A DNA stretch of 64,000 bases from Pseudomonas sp. 8Z (GCF_902506535.1 NZ_LR733825.1:1049992-1113991); one strand, 5' to 3'. Counted from the first letter of the stretch, positions 34,861 through 44,463 are shown. Program-made: numbers and translations. Notes: generated by a model not told the origin, from the letters alone.

Positions 34861-35018
34861 GGGCGACCACTCTGGAGTGACGCGCCCCACAGCCTACGCG
34901 GCGTTCAGGCAAAACGCACGACTGCCACCACCCCAATCGGGCAGGATGCCCTACCACACCCCCTGAGAAATATCTGTATCTATCTGATTACAAAAGATTT
35001 TCATGTAAACAAGAGGTC

Positions 35019-35034
35019 TGGCACGAGCAGTGCA
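35019..35034 (+). promoter_or_regulatory. sigma54 (RpoN) -24/-12 promoter candidate
   Basis: TGGCACG-AGCA-GTGCA matches the consensus with GG at 35020-35021, exactly ten bases, and GC at 35032-35033. It lies 105 bases before the DUF1328-like gene and reads into the DUF1328-ivy pair. The rest of the 364-base gap from 34775 holds the thioesterase operator and nothing else I recognise. Confidence 0.7.
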
Positions 35035-35138
35035 ATATCCCTTGCAAGCGACCGATTGGACACCGGCACGCGAAGCAGTACACCCATTCGACGACTGCCA
35101 AGGTCGTCTCAAACCATAAGAGTTTAAGGAGAAATGCC

Positions 35139-35303
35139 ATGTTGAGCTGGGCACTCACCTTTCTGATCATCGCCATTGTCGCCGCCGTTCTGGGCTTCGG
35201 TGGAATCGCAGGCACTGCGGCGGGTATCGCCAAGATCTTGTTCGTGGTCTTTCTGGTGCTGTTCGTTATCTCGTTCTTCGTGGGCCGTCGCCCACGGGTG
35301 TAA
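35139..35303 (+). CDS. DUF1328-family small membrane protein
   Basis: A 54-residue protein made of two membrane helices: [20 protein letters not shown] and [16 protein letters not shown], ending GRRPRV. Sequence and size match the DUF1328/YtjA family of small stress-associated membrane proteins with unknown biochemical function. AAGGAG lies seven bases before the ATG. The stop codon is embedded in TAAGGAGG, the ribosome site of the following ivy gene, so the two are co-translated. A sigma54-like promoter precedes it. Confidence 0.88.
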   Translation: MLSWALTFLIIAIVAAVLGFGGIAGTAAGIAKILFVVFLVLFVISFFVGRRPRV

Positions 35304-35313
35304 GGAGGTACGG

Positions 35314-35775
35314 ATGCAGACACTTCACGCCATCGCTGCCGCCCTGCTTCTGGGCGGTAGCCTGGCGGCTCAAGCCGCCGACCGTGACGCCATGTTCCAG
35401 CCCGGTGAACTGCTCAGCAGCAACAGCGAATATCGCGAAGCCTGGCAGGACATGATCGAAGACGAAAAACGCCTGCCGGACTGGCTGATCAACCTCAGCG
35501 GTCCGTCAACACCCTTGCAGGCAGTCGAAGGCAAGGACGGAAGCTTCCTCGTCGGCCAGGTGTGCGAAGCGCAAAACTGCTTCAACCAACGCCTCTACGT
35601 GGCTTTCAACTGGGACAAGGACGAAGCCTATGCACTCTACGTGCAGATACCCGATGGCCTGCCAGAAGATCGCGCCCCCAGCGAGCACGCCAGCCTGCGC
35701 TGGTTGGGCGAGCCCGACGAAGGCATGCGTGCACTGCTGAAAGAGCAGCTACGCAGCGATCCAAACTGGTTCTGA
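35314..35775 (+). CDS. ivy: Ivy-type inhibitor of C-type lysozyme
   Basis: A 153-residue exported protein with a clear signal peptide (MQTLHAIAAALLLGGSLAAQ-AA). The mature region resembles Ivy: LPDWLINLSGPSTPLQAVEG, then the CEAQNC loop, the short disulfide loop that plugs the lysozyme active site in Ivy proteins (CKPHDC in E. coli as I recall). It should protect the cell wall in the periplasm. It is translated from a TAAGGAGG site that includes the upstream stop, linking it to the DUF1328 gene and probably to the same sigma54 promoter. Confidence 0.88.
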   Translation: MQTLHAIAAALLLGGSLAAQAADRDAMFQPGELLSSNSEYREAWQDMIEDEKRLPDWLINLSGPSTPLQAVEGKDGSFLVGQVCEAQNCFNQRLYVAFNWDKDEAYALYVQIPDGLPEDRAPSEHASLRWLGEPDEGMRALLKEQLRSDPNWF

Positions 35776-35885
35776 CTCCCGCAAGTGCACGACCTGGCGC
35801 TTGCCACACAAGGCTAGTCGCGCCAGGCGCCAACGCCCCGCCCATCGCGCTATCATCCCCGGCCAGTGCAACGAGGGGGTGAGGC

Positions 35886-37115
35886 ATGCTCAACGGCCTG
35901 TGGCTGAGCTTTTTCCTGATAGCAGCGGTGGCGGGCTTTTCCCGCTGGCTGATTGGCGACGATCCGAGCGCGTTCGCCGCCATGATCGAAGCCCTGTTCG
36001 CCATGGCCAAGCTGTCGGTCGAGGTCATGGTGCTGTTGTTCGGCACCATGACGCTGTGGCTCGGCCTGCTGCGCATCGCTGAACAGGCCGGGTTGGTCGA
36101 CATACTGGCACGCCTGCTCGGCCCGCTGTTCGCCCGCCTGATGCCGGAGGTGCCGCGCGGCCATCCGGCGCTGGGGCTGATCACCATGAACTTCGCCGCT
36201 AACGGCCTGGGCCTGGACAACGCTGCCACGCCCATTGGCCTCAAGGCCATGCGCAGCCTGCAGGAGCTAAATCCGAACAAGCTGGTGGCGAGCAACGCGC
36301 AGATTCTCTTTCTGGTGCTCAATGCCTCGTCGCTGACCCTGCTGCCGGTGTCGATCTTCATGTATCGCGTACAGCAGGGTGCGCAGGACCCGACCCTGGT
36401 GTTCCTGCCGATCCTGCTGGCCACCAGCGCGTCCAGCCTGGTCGGCCTGCTGTCGGTGGCGTTTATGCAGCGCCTGCGCCTATGGGACCCGGTGGTGCTC
36501 GCCTACCTGGTGCCAGGCGCACTGCTGCTAGGCGGCTTCATGGCGCTACTCGCCGGGCTTAGCGCTACGGCGCTGGCGGCGCTGTCGTCACTGCTGGGCA
36601 ACCTGACGCTGTTCTGCGTGATCCTCGCCTTCGTGCTGGTCGGCGCGTTGCGCCGCGTGGCGGTCTACGAGCAATTCATCGAAGGCGCACGTGAAGGGTT
36701 CGACATCGCCAAGAGCCTGCTGCCGTATCTGGTGGCGATGCTCTGCGCCATCGGCGTGCTGCGTGCGTCCGGCGCGCTGGAGTTCGGCCTTGACGGCATC
36801 CGCTGGCTGGTCGAAATGCTTGGCTGGGATACGCGCTTCGTCGATGCCCTGCCCACCGCACTGGTCAAGCCGTTCTCCGGCAGCGCGGCACGCGCCATGC
36901 TGATCGAAACCATGCAGGCGCAAGGCGTGGACAGCTTCGCCGCGCTGGCCGCCGCAACCATCCAGGGCAGCACCGAAACCACCTTCTACGTGCTGGCCGT
37001 GTACTTCGGTGCAGTGGGCATCCAGCGAGCTCGGCATGCCGTGGGTTGCGCGCTGCTGGCCGAACTGGCTGGGGTGATCGCGGCGATCTCGGTGACCTAC
37101 TGGTTCTTCGGCTGA
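35886..37115 (+). CDS. spore maturation/nucleoside-recognition (SpmA-SpmB-like) membrane protein
   Basis: A 409-residue integral membrane protein with eight or more helices. The two halves each carry the nucleoside-recognition/Gate pattern: GLITMNFAANGLGLDNAATP is the SpmA-type signature, and the second half has ALVKPFSGSAARAMLIETM and TIQGSTETTFYVLAVYFG of the SpmB type. It is therefore a natural SpmA-SpmB fusion as found in non-sporulating Gram-negatives. The transported or sensed ligand is unknown. AGG-rich sequence precedes the ATG. Confidence 0.85.
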   Translation: MLNGLWLSFFLIAAVAGFSRWLIGDDPSAFAAMIEALFAMAKLSVEVMVLLFGTMTLWLGLLRIAEQAGLVDILARLLGPLFARLMPEVPRGHPALGLITMNFAANGLGLDNAATPIGLKAMRSLQELNPNKLVASNAQILFLVLNASSLTLLPVSIFMYRVQQGAQDPTLVFLPILLATSASSLVGLLSVAFMQRLRLWDPVVLAYLVPGALLLGGFMALLAGLSATALAALSSLLGNLTLFCVILAFVLVGALRRVAVYEQFIEGAREGFDIAKSLLPYLVAMLCAIGVLRASGALEFGLDGIRWLVEMLGWDTRFVDALPTALVKPFSGSAARAMLIETMQAQGVDSFAALAAATIQGSTETTFYVLAVYFGAVGIQRARHAVGCALLAELAGVIAAISVTYWFFG

Positions 37116-37128
37116 GCTGCAGCACTGG

Positions 37129-37156
37129 GCGCCTCAGCCGACATCGGCTGAGGCGC
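37129..37156. terminator. strong hairpin between convergent genes
   Basis: A 12-bp perfect stem (GCGCCTCAGCCG with CGGCTGAGGCGC) with loop ACAT, placed between the convergent Spm-like gene and the TonB receptor gene. There is no T run on either strand, so it may act as a 3' stabiliser or a weak bidirectional terminator. Confidence 0.55.
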
Positions 37157-37163
37157 GACAAAC

Positions 37164-39572
37164 TCAGAAATCCACCTGATAGCCCAGGGTAAAGGTGCGC
37201 CCACGCCCCTTGAAGTTGTAGTCATCGGCGATACGCCCCGACTGCGAGTAGTAAGTGAAGTAGTCCTCGTCGAGCAGGTTGTCGATGCCCAACGATAGGC
37301 TGCCCACCGGTAAACGGCGGCTGACGCTGGCCGAGAGCAGGGCGTAGCCATCGAAATCCAGGCGCGGATCGTCGAAATTGCGGCTGACGTAGTAGTTGTA
37401 TTGCACGTGGCTCGACCAATCGTCACTCCAGTTGGCCTGCCAGCCCAGGCTGTACTGATCTGGTGAGATGTTCAGGCCGGTCAGGCGCGTGTCCACCTTA
37501 CCGTCACCATCGGTGTCGGACTTGCCCTGGCTATGGGCGTAGCTGCCGCGCAGGCTATGGCGGTCATCGAGGTGCCAGTTGCCAGTCAGCTCGTAGCCCT
37601 GGATCTCGACCCGTTCGCGGTTGGCAATGTAATTGCCGCCACTGTTCACCGACAGGCGCTCACCGAGGTTGGAGAAGGACTCGTAATAGCTCAGTTCCAT
37701 GTCCACCCGCTCGAAGTTCAGGCGCAGGCCCAGCTCACGCGAGCGGGTGATGATCGGTTCCAGCTCCAGCAAGCTTTCCACATCCTGACCGGGCTCATCG
37801 AGGCCACGCAGCACGCGACCGATATCAGGCATGCCGAAGCCCTCGGAATAACCGCCGTAGAGCTGCGCCCAATCAGTGGCCTGGTAGGTGAAACCGTAGT
37901 TGCTCAGGGTCTTGCCGAACGACACCGTGCCGCCGCCGACATCCACGCCGCCGGCGTTATTGGTGCCCCACAGGGTGCGAAAGTCGTCCACGTCCAACTC
38001 GGCGTGCTCGCGGCGCACACCGGCCATCAGCGTCAGCTTGTCGGTCAGATGCAGGTCACCCTGGAGGAAACCAGCCTGATTGTCGTAAGTGGACGGCGGC
38101 ACGTAACTGCGGTGAGTCTGCACCAGCACTTGCTCGCCCTTGTCACGCATCAGGTCGATGCCACCGGCAAGGTCGAGCAGACCGTCGAACAGGCCACTGC
38201 GGCGCAAGGTCAGCTTGCCGCCCCACTTCTCCGATTCGCTGCGGCTTTGCTCCCACAACGTGCCGACCGGCGCGATGCTCGGATCCTGGAAGGTCGCCGA
38301 GAGCAGCGCACCGAACTGGCCGCGATAGCGCTGGTGGTAGAGCTGCATATCGAGCACATTGCCGTACAGATCCTGATTGCTGTAGCTGAAGGTGTACTGA
38401 CGATTCTCGTTGAACGCCGGATCGCCCTCGGGCTCGCCCTTGCGTGCGGTGGTGGGGATGCCTGCAGCACGATCGCCAAGCACCGGCACGTAGTCGTTGT
38501 TGCCTTTGAGCTCGTAATGGTTGGCACTGAACTGCAGGTGCTGCACCTCGTCGAGCCAATAGCCGAGCTTGAACATCAGGTCGTGGTCGCGGGTGTCCTG
38601 AATCTCACCTGGATAGGCGACACCAATCATCTCGTCGTTGGCATCGTAGAAGGCGCCGCGCGACTGCCAGGTGGCGCCGAACAGGGTTTCCCAGTCGCCC
38701 TGCTGGGCACTGATGCGGTAGTTCGTCTTGTAGCCCAGGCCGTCCTTGCTGAAGCGATCATCGCTCTCCAGGCTGACGGCGGCATGCTGGCTGACACCAT
38801 CGCTGTCGGGCCGACGGCTGATGAAGTTGACGATGCCGCCGGTGGCGCCGCCGCCATGTTCGGCTGAGGCGCCATGGATGACCTCGATACGCTCGATCTG
38901 CGCCAGATCGATGGTATAGCTGCTGCGCCCGTCGTTACGAATCGAGCTGGCCTGCGGCACGCCGTCGACGAGAAATTGCGGGGTGCGGCCACGCAGTGTT
39001 TCACCGGCGTTGGACATCTTCTGCCGGCTCGGCGAGTAAGACGGAATCAGGTTGCTCAGCACCTGCCCCGGATCGCTGCTCAGCGCCAGTTGCTGCTCGA
39101 TCTGCTGCCGGTCGATCACCGTCACGCGCTGGCTGGTCTGGCCGACAGCGGTGTCGCCACGCAGGGTGCTGACGGTGATTTCGGTTGGATTGAGCTCCAG
39201 CGCATCGCCGCGCACCGGGCGTTGCTGCGGCAGGGCTTGCAGGCCATACACACCGTCACCCTGGCGTACCGCGCGCAAGCCGCTGTCCTGCAGCAACCGC
39301 GCGAAACCGGCCTCCACAGCGTATGTGCCCTGCAAGCCCTGGCTGCGCAGCCCCTGCAACAGCGCCGCGTCGAACGACAGGGCCACCCCGGCAGCGCTGG
39401 CATAACGGTTGAGCGCCTCGGCCAAGGGGCCCGCTGGAATATCGAACGCCTGAACGGCAGATTCGGCTGGCGCGGCACTGGCCGTCGGCACAGCCAGCGC
39501 CAGGACAGAACAGAGCAGCGCAGCTTGAATGGCGGCGCTCAGCGAATGCAGTTGGCTGCGAGGTTGACGCAT
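37164..39572 (-). CDS. TonB-dependent siderophore receptor with STN signalling domain (IutA/ChtA-like)
   Basis: An 802-residue outer-membrane receptor. After a signal peptide, the N-terminal STN domain (AFDIPAGPLAEALNRYASAA) mediates surface signalling to the FecR protein. A TonB-box-like TEITVSTL and the plug follow (LVDGVPQASSIRNDG, then IEVIHGASAEHGGGATGG), then the 22-strand barrel ending YNFKGRGRTFTLGYQVDF. The plug and terminal motifs resemble the aerobactin receptor IutA/ChtA group, suggesting a citrate-hydroxamate siderophore, which is inferred. The three-gene order fecI-fecR-receptor on one strand is the classic cell-surface-signalling unit. Confidence 0.88.
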   Translation of the reverse strand: MRQPRSQLHSLSAAIQAALLCSVLALAVPTASAAPAESAVQAFDIPAGPLAEALNRYASAAGVALSFDAALLQGLRSQGLQGTYAVEAGFARLLQDSGLRAVRQGDGVYGLQALPQQRPVRGDALELNPTEITVSTLRGDTAVGQTSQRVTVIDRQQIEQQLALSSDPGQVLSNLIPSYSPSRQKMSNAGETLRGRTPQFLVDGVPQASSIRNDGRSSYTIDLAQIERIEVIHGASAEHGGGATGGIVNFISRRPDSDGVSQHAAVSLESDDRFSKDGLGYKTNYRISAQQGDWETLFGATWQSRGAFYDANDEMIGVAYPGEIQDTRDHDLMFKLGYWLDEVQHLQFSANHYELKGNNDYVPVLGDRAAGIPTTARKGEPEGDPAFNENRQYTFSYSNQDLYGNVLDMQLYHQRYRGQFGALLSATFQDPSIAPVGTLWEQSRSESEKWGGKLTLRRSGLFDGLLDLAGGIDLMRDKGEQVLVQTHRSYVPPSTYDNQAGFLQGDLHLTDKLTLMAGVRREHAELDVDDFRTLWGTNNAGGVDVGGGTVSFGKTLSNYGFTYQATDWAQLYGGYSEGFGMPDIGRVLRGLDEPGQDVESLLELEPIITRSRELGLRLNFERVDMELSYYESFSNLGERLSVNSGGNYIANRERVEIQGYELTGNWHLDDRHSLRGSYAHSQGKSDTDGDGKVDTRLTGLNISPDQYSLGWQANWSDDWSSHVQYNYYVSRNFDDPRLDFDGYALLSASVSRRLPVGSLSLGIDNLLDEDYFTYYSQSGRIADDYNFKGRGRTFTLGYQVDF

Positions 39573-39664
39573 GAATGTCCCCTGAAGATTAAGGCCTGTA
39601 GGCAGTTTTCAGGAGGGCCGAAGCAGCCGGGCAAAAAGTGCAAAGCTCGCTCGATTTTTTCCGG

Positions 39665-40606
39665 CTATGCCTTGGGCACCAACGTCACCCAATAATCGCT
39701 ACGTCGCACCACGTGCACAGGGAAACTGTTTTCCAATGCCGCCAGGGCGCGGTCGGTATCGCCCAGAGGGAAGCTGCCGGACACTTTCAGCCCCGCCAGA
39801 GCAGGGTCGAGGCGCAGCACACCGTGGCGGTAACGCGCCAGCTCGGCGATCACCTCGCCCAACGGCTGATCGAGCGCGAGCAGGCTGCCCTGCGTCCAGG
39901 CTGTCGTGGCGGCATCGTTGGCGCGTGGCGGCCCGAGTTGTTCGGCATCGAAGCGCAACTGCTGCCCGGCAACCAGCGCGCGCATGTCCTGCAGGTGATG
40001 CAACGGTGCGACGTCCACGCGCTGCTCCAGCACGGCCAAACGACTATCGCGTTCATCGCTGCGCACGCAAAAGCGCGCCCCCTGGCAACGCACCACCCCG
40101 TGACGGGTTTCCACCAGCAGCGGGCGGGCCTCGTCGACGCTGTCGATCATCGCCTCGCCACTGATCAGGCGCAGCAGGCGACGCTGCCCATCGGTGTGCC
40201 ACTGCGCAGCGCTGGCCGTGCCGAGCAGCAACCGGCTGCCATCGCTCAATTGCCAGTGGCGGCGCTCGCCCACACCACTGCGCAAGTCGGCCAGCCAGTA
40301 GCGGCGGGTGTCGCTTTGCCAGGCGAACCAGCCCAGCGGCAATGCAGCGCCGATCAATGCCAGGCTGCCGAGCAGACGCCGCCGCCCATGATCGACACCA
40401 CGCAGCGTCGACGAGGCGATAGGACCGGGCAGCAAGCCCAGTTGGCTGCGTAATGCCTCAATCTGCTGCCAGGCCTGGCGATGCGTTTGCTCGGCGTCGT
40501 ACCAACGCTGCCAGGCCTGCTGTTCACTGGCGTCGCTATGCCCGGAGCACAGCCGCGCGTACCAACCACTGGCCGCCTTGAGTGCGGCGCGCTGGGCCTC
40601 GGTCAC
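39665..40606 (-). CDS. fecR: FecR-type anti-sigma/sigma regulator
   Basis: A 313-residue protein with a cytoplasmic N-terminal DUF4880 helix bundle (TEAQRAALKAASGWYARLCS, then WQRWYDAEQTHRQAWQ). One membrane segment follows (LLGSLALIGAALPLGWFAW), then a periplasmic FecR domain and a C-terminal STN-like DUF4974 part (GEVIAELARYRHGVLRLDP). It relays receptor occupancy to the FecI sigma factor. The start was taken as GTG overlapping the fecI stop (GTGA); an ATG 30 bases upstream is possible. The 92 bases to the receptor gene may contain the FecI-type promoter. Confidence 0.88.
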   Translation of the reverse strand: MTEAQRAALKAASGWYARLCSGHSDASEQQAWQRWYDAEQTHRQAWQQIEALRSQLGLLPGPIASSTLRGVDHGRRRLLGSLALIGAALPLGWFAWQSDTRRYWLADLRSGVGERRHWQLSDGSRLLLGTASAAQWHTDGQRRLLRLISGEAMIDSVDEARPLLVETRHGVVRCQGARFCVRSDERDSRLAVLEQRVDVAPLHHLQDMRALVAGQQLRFDAEQLGPPRANDAATTAWTQGSLLALDQPLGEVIAELARYRHGVLRLDPALAGLKVSGSFPLGDTDRALAALENSFPVHVVRRSDYWVTLVPKA

Positions 40607-41109
40607 GACTGCCAGCCCGCCTGCAGCAGGCAGCAATGCTCCACGGCGCGAGCCATGTATGTGTTCACGCTACGCAGAGATATACCCAGGCGGGCGGCGA
40701 TCTGCGCGTATGTCAGGCCGTCGAGCTGGGACAGGATGAACACCTCGCGCACCGTGTGACCAAGGCCGCTGAGCATGCGGTCGACCTCCATCAATGCTTC
40801 CAGCAGCAAGGCTTGCTGCTCGGCACTGGGCTGATCGGCCTGCGGCTGATTGGCCAGCGCATCGAGATAGGCCTGCTCCAGCGAGCGGCGGCGCAAAAAG
40901 TCGACCATCAACCCGCGCGCCACGGTGGCCAGGTAATCACGCGGCTCACGGATGCTCGCGGCATTACCGGCACGCAGCAGACGCACGAAGGTGTCCTGCG
41001 CCAGGTCAGCGGCATCGCAGCGATTACCCAAGCGGCGCCGCAGCCAGCCTTGCAGCCAGGCGTGGTGTTCGCTGTAGAGACTGTGTAGCACCAGGGCGTC
41101 GGCAGACAT
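40603..41109 (-). CDS. fecI: FecI-type ECF sigma factor
   Basis: A 168-residue extracytoplasmic-function sigma factor. Region 2 contains RRRLGNRCDAADLAQDTFVR and the DYLATVARGLMVDFLRRR segment. Region 4 contains ALMEVDRMLSGLGHTVREVF and the helix-turn-helix GLTYAQIAARLGISLRSVNT. FecI factors drive the receptor operon when the cognate ferric siderophore binds. A Fur box lies 19 bases upstream of the ATG, so iron starvation should raise its expression. The ATG at 41109 was preferred over an in-frame upstream start that would run through the Fur box. Confidence 0.92.
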   Translation of the reverse strand: MSADALVLHSLYSEHHAWLQGWLRRRLGNRCDAADLAQDTFVRLLRAGNAASIREPRDYLATVARGLMVDFLRRRSLEQAYLDALANQPQADQPSAEQQALLLEALMEVDRMLSGLGHTVREVFILSQLDGLTYAQIAARLGISLRSVNTYMARAVEHCCLLQAGWQS

Positions 41110-41127
41110 GAAGAGAGTTCGTATCAA

Positions 41128-41150
41128 ATGACAATGAATTGCATTGTCAT
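41128..41150. promoter_or_regulatory. Fur box upstream of fecI
   Basis: A 23-base palindrome, ATGACAATG-AATTG-CATTGTCAT, with nine-base arms very similar to Fur sites (tandem ATGATAAT-like elements). It lies between divergent fecI and the 3' end of trpI, next to the fecI start. Confidence 0.8.
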
Positions 41151-41183
41151 CTTTGCAGAGGCGGCTTGGCAATATTGCCGACG

Positions 41184-42062
41184 TTACGCCAACTCGCTCC
41201 TCAGCCAACGCGCCAGGCGCTCGCTACGCGGATCGGCGCGGCGCGTCCACAGCGCCAGGCAGCCACGAGTGTCGACAAAGCCCCAAGGCGCCACCAGGCG
41301 ACCGGCACGCAGGTCATCGGCCACCAGCGTTTGCGGCGCGATGGCCACGCCAAGCCCGGCAGCGGCGGCCTCCAGCAAATAATAGAGGTGTTCGAAACCT
41401 TGCCCCTGTTGCAGCCGTTCGGGCGCCAGCCCCTGTGCCTGCGCCCACTGCGGCCAGGCCTGTGGGCGTGAGGTGGTGTGCAGCAGCGGTTCGGCATACA
41501 GCGCGTCGGCGCTAGCGCCGCTCAGTTGCACATGATTGACATAGCGCGGGCTGAGTACCGGGCCGATGCGCTCGGGCGCCAGCTCGAACACCTGCATATC
41601 GCTCGGCCAGGGCGGATCGGCGAACAGCAGCGTGGCATCCACCTCGGCGCTGCGCGGATCCAGCTCGCCCTGGCTGGCCGACAGTTGCAGGCGCAGCTCG
41701 GGCAGCTCGCGCTGCAGGCGATCCAGACGCGGGATAAACCAACGCGCCAGCAGGCTGCCCGAGCAACCGAGCACGAAGGGGCGCTCCTCGGTTTCACGAC
41801 GCAGCTCAGCGCACACATTGCTCAGGCGCTCGAAGCACTCGCTGCTGACATCGCGCAGGCGCAGCCCGGCATCGGTGAGTTTCACGCCGCGCCCGTCCTT
41901 GTCGAACAGACTCAGGCCAAGCTGTTCTTCCAGCACACGAATCTGTCGGCTGATCGCGCCGTGAGTGACGTGCAGCTCCTCACCTGCCTTGCTGATACTT
42001 TGCAGACGTGCAGCGGCCTCGAAGGCGCGAAGGGCGTTGAGCGGGGGCAGTTCTCGGCTCAT
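41184..42062 (-). CDS. trpI: LysR-type activator TrpI of trpBA
   Basis: A 292-residue LysR regulator transcribed divergently from trpB, the standard arrangement in pseudomonads. The DNA-binding domain is [20 protein letters not shown] followed by [19 protein letters not shown]. The effector domain contains [20 protein letters not shown]. TrpI activates trpBA when indoleglycerol phosphate accumulates and represses its own gene. Its position and the [10 protein letters not shown] helix support TrpI over other GcvA-like regulators. Confidence 0.93.
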   Translation of the reverse strand: MSRELPPLNALRAFEAAARLQSISKAGEELHVTHGAISRQIRVLEEQLGLSLFDKDGRGVKLTDAGLRLRDVSSECFERLSNVCAELRRETEERPFVLGCSGSLLARWFIPRLDRLQRELPELRLQLSASQGELDPRSAEVDATLLFADPPWPSDMQVFELAPERIGPVLSPRYVNHVQLSGASADALYAEPLLHTTSRPQAWPQWAQAQGLAPERLQQGQGFEHLYYLLEAAAAGLGVAIAPQTLVADDLRAGRLVAPWGFVDTRGCLALWTRRADPRSERLARWLRSELA

Positions 42063-42186
42063 AAATATGTGACTTTTTCTGACGTTTCACTGCAATCTAA
42101 TCGCTTTTCATCGAGTCGGCCAGAGGTAGAATGGCCCCATCACTCACTCGCCCTGCCAGCCCAACGCTGTCGACAAGGAGCACGCC
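42063..42186. promoter_or_regulatory. trpI-trpB divergent promoter region
   Basis: This 124-base gap should contain both promoters and the TrpI binding sites. A TAGAAT hexamer (about 42126-42131) is a plausible trpB -10. The trpB ribosome site AAGGAG lies at 42175-42180, six bases before the ATG. Confidence 0.55.
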
Positions 42187-43398
42187 ATGACCTCATTTCG
42201 CACCGGCCCCGACGCCCGCGGCCTGTTCGGCCGCTTCGGCGGTCAGTTCGTCGCCGAAACCCTGATGCCGCTGATCAACTCGCTGGCCGCCGAGTACGAG
42301 AAGGCCAAGAGCGATCCGGCCTTCCTCGAAGAGCTGGCCTATTTCCAGCGCGACTACATTGGCCGCGCCAGCCCGCTGTATTACGCCGAGCGCCTGACTG
42401 AGCACTTCGGCGGGGCGAAGATCTTCCTCAAGCGTGAAGACCTCAACCACACCGGCGCGCACAAGATCAACAACTGCATCGGCCAGATCCTCCTGGCCAA
42501 GCGCATGGGCAAGCAGCGCATCATCGCCGAGACCGGCGCCGGCATGCACGGCGTGGCCACCGCCACCGTGGCCGCGCGCTTCGGCATGCAGTGCGTGGTG
42601 TACATGGGCACCACCGACATCGACCGCCAGCAGGCCAACGTCTTCCGCATGAAGCTGCTTGGCGCCGAGGTAATCCCGGTCACCGCCGGCACCGGCACCC
42701 TCAAGGACGCCATGAACGAAGCGCTGCGCGACTGGGTGACCAACGTGCACAACACCTTCTACCTGATCGGCACCGCCGCTGGCCCGCATCCGTACCCAGC
42801 CATGGTGCGCGACTTCCAGTCGGTGATCGGCAACGAAGTACGCGAGCAGATGCAGGAAAAAGAAGGCCGTCTGCCCGACTCGCTGGTGGCCTGCATCGGC
42901 GGCGGCTCCAACGCCATTGGCCTGTTCCACCCCTTCCTCGATGACGAAGGCGTGCAGATCGTCGGCGTCGAAGCGGCCGGGCACGGCGTCGACACCGGCA
43001 AGCACGCCGCGAGCATGGCTGGCGGCGCGCCGGGCGTGCTGCACGGCAACCGCACCTTCCTGTTGCAGGACGAGGACGGCCAGATCACCGATGCCCACTC
43101 GATTTCCGCCGGCCTCGACTACCCCGGCGTCGGCCCCGAACACGCCTGGTTGCACGAGATCAAGCGCGTCGAATACGTGCCGATCAGCGATGACGAAGCG
43201 CTGCAAGCCTTCCATCACTGCTGCCGCCTGGAAGGCATCATCCCGGCGCTGGAGTCATCCCACGCACTGGCCGAAGCCTTCAAACGCGCGCCCAAGTTGC
43301 CCAAGGATCACCTCATGGTGATCAACCTGTCCGGTCGTGGCGACAAGGACATGCAAACCGTGATGCACCACATGGGCGAACAGGAGAAACACGCATGA
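42187..43398 (+). CDS. trpB: tryptophan synthase beta subunit TrpB
   Basis: A 403-residue PLP enzyme that condenses indole with serine to make tryptophan. Key motifs are [18 protein letters not shown] at the start, [14 protein letters not shown] with the PLP lysine (HK), [14 protein letters not shown], the phosphate-binding [15 protein letters not shown], and the C-terminal [11 protein letters not shown]. Length is normal. Its end overlaps trpA (ATGA), as expected for the alpha2beta2 complex genes. Confidence 0.98.
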   Translation: MTSFRTGPDARGLFGRFGGQFVAETLMPLINSLAAEYEKAKSDPAFLEELAYFQRDYIGRASPLYYAERLTEHFGGAKIFLKREDLNHTGAHKINNCIGQILLAKRMGKQRIIAETGAGMHGVATATVAARFGMQCVVYMGTTDIDRQQANVFRMKLLGAEVIPVTAGTGTLKDAMNEALRDWVTNVHNTFYLIGTAAGPHPYPAMVRDFQSVIGNEVREQMQEKEGRLPDSLVACIGGGSNAIGLFHPFLDDEGVQIVGVEAAGHGVDTGKHAASMAGGAPGVLHGNRTFLLQDEDGQITDAHSISAGLDYPGVGPEHAWLHEIKRVEYVPISDDEALQAFHHCCRLEGIIPALESSHALAEAFKRAPKLPKDHLMVINLSGRGDKDMQTVMHHMGEQEKHA

Positions 43399-44204
43399 GC
43401 CGCCTGCACAATCGCTTCGCCGAGTTGAAGGCGGAAAACCGCGCCGCCCTGGTGACCTTCATCACCGCCGGTGACCCGGACTACGCCACCTCGCTGGAAA
43501 TCCTCAAAGGCTTGCCGGACGCTGGCGCCGATGTCATCGAACTGGGCATGCCGTTCACCGACCCGATGGCCGACGGCCCGGCCATCCAGCTCGCCAACAT
43601 CCGCGCGCTGGACGGCAAGCAGAACATGCAGAAAACCCTGCAGATGGTTCGCGAATTTCGCGAAGGCAACCAGAGCACGCCGCTGGTGCTGATGGGCTAC
43701 TACAACCCGATCTTCTGCTACGGTGTCGAGCGCTTCATCAGTGACGCCAAAGAGGCCGGCGTCGACGGTCTGATCGTGGTCGACCTGCCGCCCGAGCATA
43801 ACGACGAGCTATGCGAACCAGCCCAGGCCGCCGGTATCGACTTCATCCGCCTGACCACACCAACCACCGACGACGCGCGCCTGCCGACCGTACTCAACGG
43901 CAGCTCAGGCTTCGTCTATTACGTCTCGGTGGCCGGTGTGACGGGCGCTGGCGCGGCGACCATGGATCAGGTCGAAGAGGCCGTGGCGCGCCTGCGTCGC
44001 CACACCGACCTGCCGCTGTGCATCGGCTTCGGCATCCGCACCCCCGAGCACGCAGCCGAAGTGGCCAAGCGCGCCGAAGGCGCGGTGGTCGGCTCGGCGC
44101 TGATCGACAAGATCGCCCAGGCCGCCTCGCCGGCCGAAGCGGTCAACGGCGTGCTGACCCTGTGCCGCGAACTCGCCGAAGGGGTGCGCAGCGCTCGCCG
44201 CTGA
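43395..44204 (+). CDS. trpA: tryptophan synthase alpha subunit TrpA
   Basis: A 269-residue TIM-barrel enzyme that cleaves indoleglycerol phosphate and passes indole to TrpB. Typical motifs are [38 protein letters not shown] with the catalytic glutamate, VDLPPEHND and [11 protein letters not shown]. Its last 18 codons, stop and terminator occur a second time at 45961-46071 as a slightly different allele, so the present C-terminus may have been brought in by the toxin-antitoxin insertion. The reading frame is nonetheless complete. Confidence 0.97.
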   Translation: MSRLHNRFAELKAENRAALVTFITAGDPDYATSLEILKGLPDAGADVIELGMPFTDPMADGPAIQLANIRALDGKQNMQKTLQMVREFREGNQSTPLVLMGYYNPIFCYGVERFISDAKEAGVDGLIVVDLPPEHNDELCEPAQAAGIDFIRLTTPTTDDARLPTVLNGSSGFVYYVSVAGVTGAGAATMDQVEEAVARLRRHTDLPLCIGFGIRTPEHAAEVAKRAEGAVVGSALIDKIAQAASPAEAVNGVLTLCRELAEGVRSARR

Positions 44205-44259
44205 GCCAACCTTCTGTAAATGAAAAGCCGCTGGCGGAGCGATCCGTCAGCGGCTTTTT
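44149..44259 (+). repeat. trpA 3' end plus terminator, left copy of direct repeat
   Basis: This segment of 111 bases (last 18 trpA codons, stop, terminator) recurs at 45961-46071 in the same orientation and at the same length, with about eight mismatches counted by eye. The two copies bracket the AbiE pair. The pattern resembles attachment-like duplications at a gene 3' end. Confidence 0.9.
44223..44259 (+). terminator. rho-independent terminator of trpBA
   Basis: An AAAAGCCGCTG/CAGCGGCTTTT stem extended by a wobble pair and CGGA/TCCG, loop GCGA, followed by a T run. It starts 19 bases after the trpA stop. An almost identical terminator lies at 46035-46071. Confidence 0.92.
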
Positions 44260-44400
44260 CATGGGTATAGCCTGAGTAGCCTGTGCTTCGCGCTGGGAAA
44301 TTAACTCGCAAACCTGCGTGCAGGATTCCAGTACAAAAATTATGTAAAACTGGCGCGACCATGCGTAGTTTTTGTATCGTGAAAGCCTTGAAAATATTGG

Positions 44401-44430
44401 TATATAGGGTCATTAAAGCCTACAGTGACC
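44401..44430 (+). promoter_or_regulatory. promoter and inverted repeat before abiEi
   Basis: A TATATA hexamer (44401-44406) can serve as -10. Immediately downstream lies the inverted repeat GGTCA-N13-TGACC (44408-44430), suited to autorepression by the AbiEi antitoxin, which in known systems binds inverted repeats at its own promoter. The region is AT-rich compared with trpA. Confidence 0.4.
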
Positions 44431-44463
44431 TTGTAACGCATAGCTTCGAGCTGGAGGTAGGGT

